Positions 46,881 to 54,893 of a stretch of DNA of 64,000 bases are shown here, one piece after another. Source of the DNA: Polynucleobacter sp. IMCC 30228 (lineage in GTDB: Bacteria > Pseudomonadota > Gammaproteobacteria > Burkholderiales > Burkholderiaceae); NCBI RefSeq assembly GCF_021395205.1, contig NZ_JAJVCS010000006.1, positions 101,234-165,233 on the forward strand. Direction: 5' to 3'. Under the pieces are notes generated by a model. It was not told the DNA's origin, ran no database searches, and saw only the letters and a list, made by a program, of their open reading frames with translations. Position numbers and translations under genes: made by a program. The first letter of the stretch is position 1, and each line of letters opens with the position of its first letter.

Positions 46881-47092
46881 ACTAGTCACCAATGCGGCCA
46901 ATAAATCCATTACACACTTCATTGCACACCCTATTTTGACGCTTGTAACCCATTGAATTTATTATGGATTTATATGGAACAATTTCCTTTTAATCCGTTG
47001 GTCGTGGGATCGACTTTGAGCAAAGCGAAAAGCGGTGGACACTAACTTTGTGTAGCAAAATTATGTGAAAGCCAATCCCGCCCGACCCACCA
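46881..47092 (+). repeat. att-like block with tRNA-Lys core and insert, copy 3
   Basis: Three parts in order. Arm-like sequence with ACTAGTCACC (46881) and TTGACGCTTGTAACCCATTG (46936). The core CTTTTAATCCGTTGGTCG then TGGG (46987-47008), identical to tRNA-Lys from the anticodon loop on. The roughly 60-bp insert and finally AATCCCGCCCGACCCACCA (47074-47092), the tRNA-Lys 3' end. The first two parts recur at 63238-63322. This is probably an integration end of a genomic island; no integrase gene is adjacent. Confidence 0.75.
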
Positions 47093-47145
47093 GCATTACC
47101 GAAGCCTCACTTCTGCAGGGCTTTTATTGCTTACATCATCCCTCC

Positions 47146-47182
47146 AAATAGCTCTTTAAAGCCTGTTTTAGAGCTATTTTTT
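47146..47182. terminator. Bidirectional stem-loop terminator
   Basis: A perfect 9-bp inverted repeat AAATAGCTC/GAGCTATTT with a 16-nt loop, followed by a run of six T from 47177. It separates the att-like block from the AbiEii-like gene, whose stop is at 47332, and can serve it on the minus strand. Confidence 0.6.
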
Positions 47183-47331
47183 GGCTAGGAAATCAACCCC
47201 AAATCCATTAAAAAATAGACATGCCGATCTGGAAGAAACTAAACAACGTTATGTCACGTTACGACGCGGATGACACTTACTACTACCTTGGTGCAGAAGT
47301 AATTCGAAATAATGCAGATTCTCTTTAACCA

Positions 47332-47997
47332 TTACTTAAGTAACCTCAAGAATGACGTTGCCCTCTGTGCTGCCTCGTCGTAACTTGGCCTGTAATTCAG
47401 TACATCAATTTCAGAAAACTGGGCTTTTAGCACTGCCGCCCTGCTAGCAATTTGGTTAATAAATTGCTCAGCATTCTTTCGCAAGAACTTAGCCGATTTT
47501 ACTAAGGCTTCAGGCTCGCGCTCAATAACTAAAGACAGATCAAATAAATCACGGGCAGTAGTCCTGTCACCTCGATGCCATAATTTCTTTGCCACAATCT
47601 CTGTAGCAGTTTCTACTCGAATAGGCTGCCCACTAATATTCCATATTTCAAATGGCGCTTCAGTTAAGTTTGGGGATACCACAAAGTCGATCTCCCCTTC
47701 TGGACGAATTAACTTAACGAAAGTGCTTTGATCTTCAACATAGTCCGTACTTACCGCTGCAGCGACATCGCTTAAGCGCGGAGTAACAAACCCTAGATAC
47801 TGAGGGTCTGGCATAAAGATATCAATATCTTTGCTAAGGCGATGCTGATAGCGAATCATCAACACTGTGCCTCCGCCAAAAGTCCAGAATGGATCAGGAG
47901 TTCCGTGATTCTTGATATCTTCAATAATCGAAAGCGCATGGGGTAATAAATCTTTCCACACACCTTCAGGAAGCTCGCTCTCTATAAAATTACTCAT
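47332..47997 (-). CDS. AbiEii/AbiGii-type nucleotidyltransferase toxin
   Basis: A 221-residue member of the nucleotidyl transferase AbiEii/MenT family (PF08843). The catalytic motif GGGTVLMIRYQHRLSKDIDIF is reduced to GGGT...L and DIDIF (DxD) near residues 42-62, with further conserved EIDFVVS and ATEIVAKKLWHRGDRTTARD. Related toxins block tRNA or act as abortive-infection effectors. It follows the XRE gene by 3 bp on the same strand, forming a probable type II or type IV toxin-antitoxin pair. Confidence 0.82.
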   Translation of the reverse strand: MSNFIESELPEGVWKDLLPHALSIIEDIKNHGTPDPFWTFGGGTVLMIRYQHRLSKDIDIFMPDPQYLGFVTPRLSDVAAAVSTDYVEDQSTFVKLIRPEGEIDFVVSPNLTEAPFEIWNISGQPIRVETATEIVAKKLWHRGDRTTARDLFDLSLVIEREPEALVKSAKFLRKNAEQFINQIASRAAVLKAQFSEIDVLNYRPSYDEAAQRATSFLRLLK

Positions 47998-48000
47998 AGA

Positions 48001-48483
48001 TTAAGCCCAAGCCGATCTTGGTGAATGCATCTCATGCGCCCACCGATTAATATTTTTCCAGATGAACTTAGGCGCCACATGATTCATCGCTGCCGCCTCT
48101 TCAACTGCAGCCACAATAATTTCTAATGGCGCTTCATCCAATAAAGTTGCTACATGGGGGTAGATGCTCTCGGGTAACTCTCCACATGCCAACGAATGAG
48201 ATAAGTTCCTGCTTTGCAACTTAGTCTTATAACTAACACTAGCCGTCTTACTGGCCATATCTAAGCCACGATGTTTTTTACTGTGCTCTTGAGTAATCAC
48301 ATCCAAACCCAGCAACGATAGCAAAGATAGCAACTTAGCTGCGCCCAAATCATTCAAACTACCCTTCTCCAGATGATGGATAGTCGATCTTGAAAGACCG
48401 CAAAGCTTTGCCAACCGGTCTTGGGATAAACCCAGATCAGTACGACGCTGCCCGACTTTGAGACCGATTTCGCGTAAGTTCAT
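48001..48483 (-). CDS. XRE-type HTH antitoxin-like regulator
   Basis: A 160-residue protein with an N-terminal Cro/C1-type helix-turn-helix (MNLREIGLKVGQRRTDLGLS, then LAKLCGLSRSTIHHLEKG) and a C-terminal alpha-helical part that may bind the partner toxin. The upstream frame to 48639 has no regulator character, so ATG 48483 is chosen. It precedes the AbiEii-like nucleotidyltransferase and probably represses the pair and neutralises the toxin. AbiEi-type antitoxins have a different N-terminus, so this is a variant arrangement. Confidence 0.78.
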   Translation of the reverse strand: MNLREIGLKVGQRRTDLGLSQDRLAKLCGLSRSTIHHLEKGSLNDLGAAKLLSLLSLLGLDVITQEHSKKHRGLDMASKTASVSYKTKLQSRNLSHSLACGELPESIYPHVATLLDEAPLEIIVAAVEEAAAMNHVAPKFIWKNINRWAHEMHSPRSAWA

Positions 48484-48853
48484 AAATGTACTATAGCATA
48501 AATTGTGTAATATATTACACATTATTTTAATGAGGTTGATCCAGCAATCACCAAGACTTTGAACTTTGCACCAATTTACAATCGCACACTCATTTTTTGT
48601 CGTGTAGAACAATGATTTATATAGGGTGTTGAATTGCACGCAAACTAATCCAATTAGCGCCCTAATTTGCTACCAATTTCAGCCCAGTATCCGCTCAATA
48701 TAGGCTGCCACTCACAGATAACCTGATCATTTAGATGGATTAAAGTTAAATACAAATGCTGGCTCAGCTATGGATGCAAATTAACACATCGATGGGCACC
48801 GATTTAATAAAAACCATAGAATAGCGTTAATTTCTTTTTTTTAGAGTTTATTC
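48484..48853. other. Intergenic, no feature recognised
   Basis: About 370 bp between the XRE gene and a pair of short overlapping ORFs. I see A/T-rich stretches but no clear ORF, hairpin or repeat. The promoter for the XRE-AbiEii pair should lie at the low end (for example TGTGTAATATATTACACA-like symmetry just upstream of 48483, at about 48505-48525). Confidence 0.5.
48508..48523. promoter_or_regulatory. Palindrome upstream of the XRE-AbiEii pair
   Basis: TGTGTAATATATTACACA is centred at about 48515, a perfect inverted repeat of 18 bases (arms TGTGTAATA/TATTACACA). It sits 20-40 bp upstream of the XRE ATG at 48483, the expected place for an autoregulatory operator. Confidence 0.6.
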
Positions 48854-48946
48854 ATGAATCATTATCTAGATAGCTGCTTAATTACTTCACCTATTTTTAG
48901 CCGAGCAAAAGTATGGTTAAAGCTACGTGAAAGCGCATTCCAATGA
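48854..48946 (+). CDS. 30-residue ORF coupled to the Cys-rich micro-protein
   Basis: ATG to TGA, MNHYLDSCLITSPIFSRAKV then WLKLRESAFQ. It overlaps the next ORF by 4 bp (ATGA). It may be a leader peptide or chance; no family is recognised. Confidence 0.3.
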   Translation: MNHYLDSCLITSPIFSRAKVWLKLRESAFQ

Positions 48947-49122
48947 AAGCACCTGATAAGCGCTGCTGTGGATCGGGTGTTTGCATTATTAATGATCTGG
49001 GCGAGTGCTGGTGCGGCCAGGTATGGAATGGAGAGAAGATGGTCGCCCCTAGTTTAGGCATAGATACGATCAGCAATCAAACACAAGAATCAGATCCCAA
49101 GAAATTGACGTCCAAGTCTTAA
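48943..49122 (+). CDS. Cys-rich micro-protein (59 residues)
   Basis: An ORF of 59 codons with five cysteines in the first 25 residues: RCCGSGVCIINDLGECWCGQ. The CCGxGxC...CWCGQ pattern suggests a small metal-binding or Fe-S-like knuckle. I do not recognise a named family but the pattern does not look random. The C-terminal half is polar and disordered-looking. It ends 38 bp before the exonuclease/GIY-YIG gene on the same strand, so the two may be co-transcribed. Confidence 0.6.
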   Translation: MKAPDKRCCGSGVCIINDLGECWCGQVWNGEKMVAPSLGIDTISNQTQESDPKKLTSKS

Positions 49123-49160
49123 ATAACTGCACCCTATATTCAAATAAATTACGATTATGT

Positions 49161-50576
49161 ATGTTAAAAAAGGAATGTCACTATCCTGAACTTGCTTTTG
49201 TTGATATTGAAACTACGGGATCTCATTTTGAGCGTGATCGGATTACAGAAATAGGGATCAAAACCTTAGCTAACGAAGAAATCAGCACGTGGGAGGCATT
49301 AGTCAACCCACAAATTTTTATTCCTCAGCATATTCAACGTCTTACCGGTATATCACCATTAATGGTGGCAGATCAACCTATTTTTGAGGAACTTGCTACA
49401 AAAATAAAAGAGGGGTTACAGGGTAAAGTCTTTGTGGCACATAACGCCCGTTTTGACTATGGATTTATCAAAGCCTCTTTCAAGCGAATAGGTATTGAAT
49501 TTAAGCCTAAAGTTTTATGCACTGTAAAGCTTTCAAGGCTACTATTTCCTGATCAGCCGCGCCATAATTTGGATACCATCATCAACGTACATCAATTGAG
49601 CGTGAGCGCTAGACATCGTGCATTGGGAGATGCGGATTTACTTTTACAGTTTTGGCGAGTATGTGAGCAAGCAGTTGGAAAAGAGCGCCTTCTTGAGGCC
49701 TTAAATCAATTAGTAGGTAACGCTAGTTTGCCACCAAATATAGATCAAGTTTTAATTGACTCAATTCCAGATGGCCCAGGCTGCTATATTTTTTATGGCG
49801 AAAATAAGAATCCACTTTATATTGGGAAAAGCATTGCTATGCGAAGTAGGGTAATGGGACATTTTCAAAGCGCCTTAACACAACGTAAGGAAATGCAGCT
49901 TTCACTCCAAGTTAGAGACATAGATTGGATTGAAACTAGCGGAGAATTAAGCGCTCTAATTTTAGAGTCAAGATTAATCAAAGAACGTATGCCTAGCATG
50001 AATATAAAGTTACGTCGCTCTAAGGACCTATGCGCTTGGAGTTTAGAGAGGGATGCAATTGGAGTACTCAGGCCATCACTAATAACTCACCATAATTTAT
50101 CTCCAGGACTGCAAGAAAACTTATATGGTTTGTTTTATAGCAAGAGGGATGCAAATACTTATTTAAAGGCAATTTCGAAAAAGTATCGACTTTGCGAGGC
50201 ATTACTTTGCCTAGAGAAGCAGATTGAAGGCAAGTCTTGTTTTGGATATCAAGTAAAACAATGTAGCGGAGCTTGTGTAGGTGTCGTACCAATCGAAATA
50301 CATAACCTACAGTTAAAAACAGCTATGGATTTATATAAGGTTCAAATCTGGCCTTATTCTGGAGCGATAGCAATTCAAGAGGGCAATGAAATGATCGTAA
50401 TTGATAAATGGTGCTACCTAGGTGTCGCTATTAATCAAGATGAGCTATACGAATTAGCCGCTTTTGGGGATGCCGAATTTGATCTTGATATTTATAAAAT
50501 TATTAAGAAAGCTTTATCTGGGCGATATAAAAAACAAGTAATACTCTTAGATTTAAAGCAAAATAGCGACAACTAA
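49161..50576 (+). CDS. DEDDh exonuclease fused to GIY-YIG domain (Cho/UvrC-like)
   Basis: A 471-residue two-domain nuclease. The N-terminal DnaQ-like exonuclease has AFVDIETTG (Asp15, Glu17), FVAHNARFDYGF and HRALGDADLLL, a complete DEDDh set. The central domain from about residue 200 is GIY-YIG type, with PGCYIFYG, LYIGKS, RVMGHF and ALILESRLIKERMPSMN, close to UvrC and Cho. UvrC's helix-hairpin-helix and RNase H parts are absent. A cysteine patch (KSCFGYQVKQCSGACVG) follows. It may act in nucleotide excision repair as a second incision enzyme. Confidence 0.82.
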   Translation: MLKKECHYPELAFVDIETTGSHFERDRITEIGIKTLANEEISTWEALVNPQIFIPQHIQRLTGISPLMVADQPIFEELATKIKEGLQGKVFVAHNARFDYGFIKASFKRIGIEFKPKVLCTVKLSRLLFPDQPRHNLDTIINVHQLSVSARHRALGDADLLLQFWRVCEQAVGKERLLEALNQLVGNASLPPNIDQVLIDSIPDGPGCYIFYGENKNPLYIGKSIAMRSRVMGHFQSALTQRKEMQLSLQVRDIDWIETSGELSALILESRLIKERMPSMNIKLRRSKDLCAWSLERDAIGVLRPSLITHHNLSPGLQENLYGLFYSKRDANTYLKAISKKYRLCEALLCLEKQIEGKSCFGYQVKQCSGACVGVVPIEIHNLQLKTAMDLYKVQIWPYSGAIAIQEGNEMIVIDKWCYLGVAINQDELYELAAFGDAEFDLDIYKIIKKALSGRYKKQVILLDLKQNSDN

Positions 50577-50586
50577 TACAAAGTAG

Positions 50587-50934
50587 TTAGTTTATTTTGA
50601 GACGAGCGCTTTTACGGGTTTTTTCATAAAAGTAATTAGGTTTAGATTTGACCCAACTAATAAATTTTTTAATTTCAGCTTGGTTCCTAAGGCTTGAGGC
50701 GTTATTTAATTCTTTTGCTAATTCAGTTTCTGTAAAGTGAGCATGAATTTGTTGGTGGCAAATACGGTGCAGGTATTCAGTCGTTTTGCCACCTTTAGAT
50801 TTTGGAACCAAATGATGGGCATCTTTTTGTGAATCGGGAATAGGACGCTCACAAATTGGACAAATTAATTCGTATATCTGCTTATTAATGGGTGATGAAT
50901 GCAAAATCATTTTCTGACGAATTTTCCCGATCAT
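50587..50934 (-). CDS. HNH endonuclease
   Basis: A 115-residue HNH-type protein. The zinc CxxC is ICPICERPI, the histidine motif DAHHLVPKSKGG and the second pair HRICHQQIHAHF. The fold typically nicks or cuts DNA; the cell role is unknown. Convergent with the exonuclease gene (stop-to-stop 11 bp). An inner ATG at residue 9 is an alternative start. Confidence 0.8.
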   Translation of the reverse strand: MIGKIRQKMILHSSPINKQIYELICPICERPIPDSQKDAHHLVPKSKGGKTTEYLHRICHQQIHAHFTETELAKELNNASSLRNQAEIKKFISWVKSKPNYFYEKTRKSARLKIN

Positions 50935-51079
50935 TTAGAATTTTTTTAATTAGGAATTGAAGGGTTTAGCAGTTTATGGGGGTTTTAGGCCATTTTTCTA
51001 TATCGTACTAGTTTAGTAAATAAGTCTTAAACTTGCACGATGCCAAAATTTTGCGTTAATTGATGTATTTCTGGAAAAA

Positions 51080-52615
51080 ATGAAAAATTTAAATAGGCTG
51101 ATCTTAATTCTGGGCGATCAATTAGATCTTCAGGGGTCGGCGCTCAAAGACTTCAACGCAAAAAATGATGAAATCATCATGATTGAATCGATAAACGAGG
51201 CCCAGTATGTTTGGTCACATAAGGCTAAAATTGCATTATTTTTATCTGCCATGCGGCATTTTGCGCAGGCCCTAGAAGAGCGGCAATATCCCCTTACCTA
51301 CATAAAGGAATCTACGCTACCCATTGTGGAGGTCTTGCGGCAGCAGCTTATTCATAAAAAAATTTCACGCCTAGTTTGCGTTCTGCCAGGGGAGTGGCGC
51401 TTAAAGGTTGCTATAACAGAGCTAGCACAGGACTTAAGCTTAGAACTTGAGATGCGGGAGGATGAACATTTCTTTTGTTCACGCCAAGATTTCGTCAACT
51501 GGACTGCTGGTAAAAAAGAATTAAGGCTCGAATACTTCTACCGTTTGATGCGTAAAACTCACGGCATCTTGGTCGATGCTGACGGCAATCCCGAGGGCGG
51601 GCAATGGAATTTTGACCAAGATAATCGTAAACCCTATCCTAAAAAGGGCCCTGGAATAATTGATCCTCCACCTACATTTGAGCCAGATCCGCTCACTCGG
51701 AAGGTCTTGGCTTATGTAAATAAGAAATATAAAGATCATCCTGGAAATTTAGATCAATTTTATTGGCCCGTAACAAGAGATCAGGCCCTAAAGGCCTTAA
51801 ATTATTTTGTTAAATATCGCTTGCAGAATTTTGGAACTTTTCAAGATGCCATGTGGACTGACACCCCGTTTGGTTGGCATTCACTGCTGTCTAGCGCACT
51901 GAATCTTAAGTTACTGAATCCGCACGAGGTTATTGCGACCGTATTAATTGCTTGGAAAAAATATGGCTTAGATTTATCTACTGTTGAAGGTTTTATAAGA
52001 CAGATTTTGGGTTGGAGAGAATTTGTACGAGGCATATATTACCTTGACATGCCACAAATGAGCCAAGCTAATTATTACAACCATCAGCGTCCTTTACCGA
52101 AGTGGTATTGGTCGGGTAAAACTAGTATGGCCTGCATGAAAGATACGATTAAACAAACACTTGAGTATGGCTATGCACACCATATTCAGCGTTTAATGGT
52201 TACTGGTAACTTTGCTTTGCTAGCCGAAATACTCCCAAGTGAAGTTAGTAATTGGTATTTAGCTATTTATGTTGATGCCATTGAGTGGGTTGAGCTTCCT
52301 AATACAGTTGGCATGGCTTTATTTGCTAATGGGGGAAGATTTACAAGTAAGCCCTATATTGCGAGCGGTGCATACATTAAGCGAATGAGTAATTATTGTG
52401 GTTCATGCAAATATAAACCAGAGGTTCGTTTTGGTGAAACTGCTTGTCCAATAACAACGCTCTATTGGAATTTTCTGATCAAGCATCGCGCACAGTTTGA
52501 TGCAAACCCTCGGACTAGATTAATGACGGCGAATTTAAAAAAGATTAGCGATCCCGATCAAAAGGCTATAAAAAAGCATGCCCAAGAATTATTAACTCAG
52601 TTGGATGGGCTTTAA
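51080..52615 (+). CDS. Fe-S bacterial (6-4) photolyase / cryptochrome-like protein
   Basis: A 511-residue FeS-BCP (PhrB/CryB) type protein that repairs (6-4) photoproducts or acts as a light sensor with FAD. The four [4Fe-4S] cysteines are at residues 352, 440, 443 and 456, the same spacing as PhrB (350, 438, 441, 454). The start RLILILGDQLDLQGSAL and the FAD-binding region VEGFIRQILGWREFVRGIYY are typical. It has an own intergenic region of 145 bp upstream and is followed by a DUF2452 gene. Confidence 0.88.
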   Translation: MKNLNRLILILGDQLDLQGSALKDFNAKNDEIIMIESINEAQYVWSHKAKIALFLSAMRHFAQALEERQYPLTYIKESTLPIVEVLRQQLIHKKISRLVCVLPGEWRLKVAITELAQDLSLELEMREDEHFFCSRQDFVNWTAGKKELRLEYFYRLMRKTHGILVDADGNPEGGQWNFDQDNRKPYPKKGPGIIDPPPTFEPDPLTRKVLAYVNKKYKDHPGNLDQFYWPVTRDQALKALNYFVKYRLQNFGTFQDAMWTDTPFGWHSLLSSALNLKLLNPHEVIATVLIAWKKYGLDLSTVEGFIRQILGWREFVRGIYYLDMPQMSQANYYNHQRPLPKWYWSGKTSMACMKDTIKQTLEYGYAHHIQRLMVTGNFALLAEILPSEVSNWYLAIYVDAIEWVELPNTVGMALFANGGRFTSKPYIASGAYIKRMSNYCGSCKYKPEVRFGETACPITTLYWNFLIKHRAQFDANPRTRLMTANLKKISDPDQKAIKKHAQELLTQLDGL

Positions 52616-52691
52616 TCTAGCTACCAGCCAATTTATTAAATAAGTTTTACACTTACTAATTAATGTCCTTAGTTATTAATTTATAGGAGTT

Positions 52692-53117
52692 ATGGTGAGA
52701 ATAGAAGATACCGATCCAGCCAGACATGCTGGTATTGAATACCCAATGGAAGTTGGTGCCCCAGTTTTTGCACCGATTAAAGTGGTTGAAGAGAAAGATA
52801 AAGCGGTTAATGTTGCACGACAAAATGCAAAGTTAGAGTATGACCGCATTATGGAGCAGGCTGAAGTTTTGATGAAGCAGGCCAGAGCTTTACAGGCAAG
52901 ACTAGATGCAACTGAAATGGTGCATTGTGCAAAGTTTAGCTTTAACCCAATTCATGGAAAAACTTATCATCTTTATTATGATGAACGTAATTCTGTGAAT
53001 CTATTAATTCAGAGTGGGCCTAAAGATTGGAGCTGTGGAATCCCTAATAAGTGGATTTATTCAATGGCTGTAAAAAAATTAGGCGATAGTACTTGGGCAA
53101 TCGTTGAAGACGAGTAA
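52692..53117 (+). CDS. DUF2452 family protein
   Basis: A 141-residue protein of the DUF2452 family (related to human C1orf50). The hallmark is AGAPVFAPIKVVEEKDKAVN-type sequence (here VGAPVFAPIKVVEEKDKA), then a coiled-coil AKLEYDRIMEQAEVLMKQAR and a C-terminal beta-rich part. Function unknown. AGGAG lies just upstream of the ATG. It follows the photolyase by 76 bp, and such neighbours suggest a link to light or DNA-damage response. Confidence 0.75.
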   Translation: MVRIEDTDPARHAGIEYPMEVGAPVFAPIKVVEEKDKAVNVARQNAKLEYDRIMEQAEVLMKQARALQARLDATEMVHCAKFSFNPIHGKTYHLYYDERNSVNLLIQSGPKDWSCGIPNKWIYSMAVKKLGDSTWAIVEDE

Positions 53118-53127
53118 ATCCTATGCG

Positions 53128-53916
53128 CTATTTTTTTAGGACGGCGTCAGCAACACACCGAAAGCCAATATAAACCACTGCTATATCACTTGGCTTTGAT
53201 TCGACATCAGATTCTTGTTGCCGCTCAGGCCCGTACCACCAAGAGGCACCGCGGGTAATATATCCACCATTACGCTCAGTAGCGGTCCACTCCCAGACGT
53301 TACCGCCCATGTCATATAAACCATTAACACCGGGTTTAGTTGTACCAACCTGAACATGACCTGTGCCACGATTGAGTGCGCCCGCTGGAGCTAAGCCCCT
53401 ATAATCACCGCAGCCACTTAAGCAATGAGAAGTAGTCGGATTCACCCCTCCTGGATATGAATAGCGCTGCCCTTTGATATATCCAGTTGGCGGGTTAGCT
53501 CGCTGCTCTAAAAATGCCGCTGAAGTCCACTCTGCATCTGTTGGCAAGCGCTTGCCATAGAAACGGCAAATAGAGTCAGCCTCCTTTTGATTGAGATGTA
53601 CTGCGGGCTCAGTTTCTTTTGCCGGTACCCCATAAGGCGTTTTCCAGATCCAGCCAGGTTTTTTTACAAATCCCCCTTCATAAGAAAGGCCACCTCCATT
53701 TTTCTCGGCAGCACTGACAAAATTAAAGCTAGATGCAAAACCTTTGACATCCCCAATAGTCATCTCGGTCTGATCCCAAATCAAATTACCAATTTGTACT
53801 GTAGGGATCAAAGAAATAGGCGCGCTTTGGCTAGGAGAAGAGCCAAGGAGGAAATACAAGGCACTGGCCATAAGAACAAAGCTAAAAAGAATATGGGTGT
53901 GATCGACTTTTTTCAT
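53128..53916 (-). CDS. SUMF1/FGE-fold protein, likely non-catalytic
   Basis: A 262-residue secreted protein: hydrophobic N-terminal signal (ILFSFVLMASALYFLLG) then an FGE-sulfatase (PF03781) domain with GKRLPTDAEWTSAA, YDMGGNVWEWTA and YIGFRCV. In formylglycine-generating enzymes two Cys precede GFR in an arginine-rich stretch; here the equivalent ITRGASWWYGPERQQE has none, so sulfatase activation is not expected. It may be a structural or ligand-binding homologue. Convergent with the DUF2452 gene. Confidence 0.78.
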   Translation of the reverse strand: MKKVDHTHILFSFVLMASALYFLLGSSPSQSAPISLIPTVQIGNLIWDQTEMTIGDVKGFASSFNFVSAAEKNGGGLSYEGGFVKKPGWIWKTPYGVPAKETEPAVHLNQKEADSICRFYGKRLPTDAEWTSAAFLEQRANPPTGYIKGQRYSYPGGVNPTTSHCLSGCGDYRGLAPAGALNRGTGHVQVGTTKPGVNGLYDMGGNVWEWTATERNGGYITRGASWWYGPERQQESDVESKPSDIAVVYIGFRCVADAVLKK

Positions 53917-54118
53917 AAAGAAATCATAGTGTTAAATTGCACGCTACATTGCAGCGAATTTCAGCTCACCATCTTTTTAATGTGGGCGGCTTGTGAAAAA
54001 AATCTCCTCATGAGGGTGAATCATAATTTGCTGCAAATGATGGATCAATTTTGATTGCAAACCAACATTACGGCATCCTTGAGAGGATAAACCATTACTT
54101 TAGAAGCGCTTTAAAAGA
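53917..54118. other. Intergenic, no clear feature
   Basis: About 200 bp between the divergent FGE-fold gene and a terminator-like hairpin. Apart from short A/T runs I see no ORF or repeat. Confidence 0.5.
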
Positions 54119-54147
54119 CAAACCCCACCAATTCTAGTGAGGGTTTG
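54119..54147 (+). terminator. Stem-loop with bulge before yggT
   Basis: CAAACCC-CAC pairs with GTG-A-GGGTTTG (10 bp with one bulged A, loop of 8) and CTTTG follows. It sits about 78 bp before the YggT start. No gene precedes it on the plus strand; it may be the terminator of a lost tRNA or small RNA unit. Confidence 0.45.
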
Positions 54148-54224
54148 CTTTGCTGATGGGGCACTAGGTCTTGAACTTGGGACTAAATGGGATCTCTAGG
54201 GCTAACACCCCCTACAATGAGGAG

Positions 54225-54770
54225 ATGTTGATACAAATCATAAACCTACTACTTCAAGTATTTGTAAGCATTGTCGCCGGAGCCTGTCTTTTGCGATGCT
54301 ATATCCAATGGCTTGGATCTAATCTTGGGGCTGGTCAAATTAAATCCATTGGGTCTTACTTGTTCCCTCTCACCAATTGGATCATTCTGCCAATTCGCCG
54401 AATTATCCCTAGCCTAGGCCGATTCGACACTGCTAGTTTTCTTGCTGCCTATGTTCTAGTTTTAGGCAAAACAATTATCCTATCTTGGATATCTGGGCTA
54501 ATACCTTTGACTGCATCTTCGCTGATTATTACCTTGATTGAGCTTTTAGACTTAACCATTTCAGGTCTCATTTGGCTAGTTTTTGCAAGCGTCATTCTCT
54601 CTTGGATCAGTGCTGGCTCTCCAATCCAATACCTTATATCTCTTTTAGTTGAACCACTTCTTAGGCCTATTCGACGAGTAATACCCAATCTAGGTTCACT
54701 TGATTTATCACCTCTCGTCTTATTATTAATTTTGCAAGTATTGCAGATTATTTTAAGTAATCTAAAGTAG
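54225..54770 (+). CDS. YggT family membrane protein
   Basis: A 181-residue inner-membrane protein with two repeated YGGT units, each with PIRRIIPSLG-like motif after a hydrophobic helix (LPIRRIIPSLGRFD and RPIRRVIPNLGSLD). Family members are implicated in turgor control and membrane protein placement. ATG 54225 with GAGG upstream is chosen; a frame extension to 54171 is not. Single gene. Confidence 0.9.
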   Translation: MLIQIINLLLQVFVSIVAGACLLRCYIQWLGSNLGAGQIKSIGSYLFPLTNWIILPIRRIIPSLGRFDTASFLAAYVLVLGKTIILSWISGLIPLTASSLIITLIELLDLTISGLIWLVFASVILSWISAGSPIQYLISLLVEPLLRPIRRVIPNLGSLDLSPLVLLLILQVLQIILSNLK

Positions 54771-54893
54771 AAAAAATAAATTGGCGTCACGCATAATGCA
54801 TAAACTAGTTCGCCTTGGGTTTTTAATTCCCCCCTGGCAACCCTAATGCTGAAGGTGAAGTGATTAAGATGGCGCGCCCAGCTAATTGAAACG

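Noticed and set aside
46860..46900. TTCGAATCCCTAACTAGTCACC as a tRNA 3' end
   Set aside because: It has a T-loop-like word but no matching acceptor stem; parts of it recur in the 63.2-kb block, so it fits att-arm sequence better.
47221..47328. 35-codon ORF (MPIWKKLNNVMSRYDADDTY and on)
   Set aside because: Short, no ribosome site seen, no recognised family; lies in a scarred intergenic region and could be chance.
54155..54190. Sequence GGGCACTAGGTCTTGAACTT resembling the complement of a tRNA 3' end
   Set aside because: No T-stem pairing and no acceptor arm could be found; too short to call a tRNA relic.
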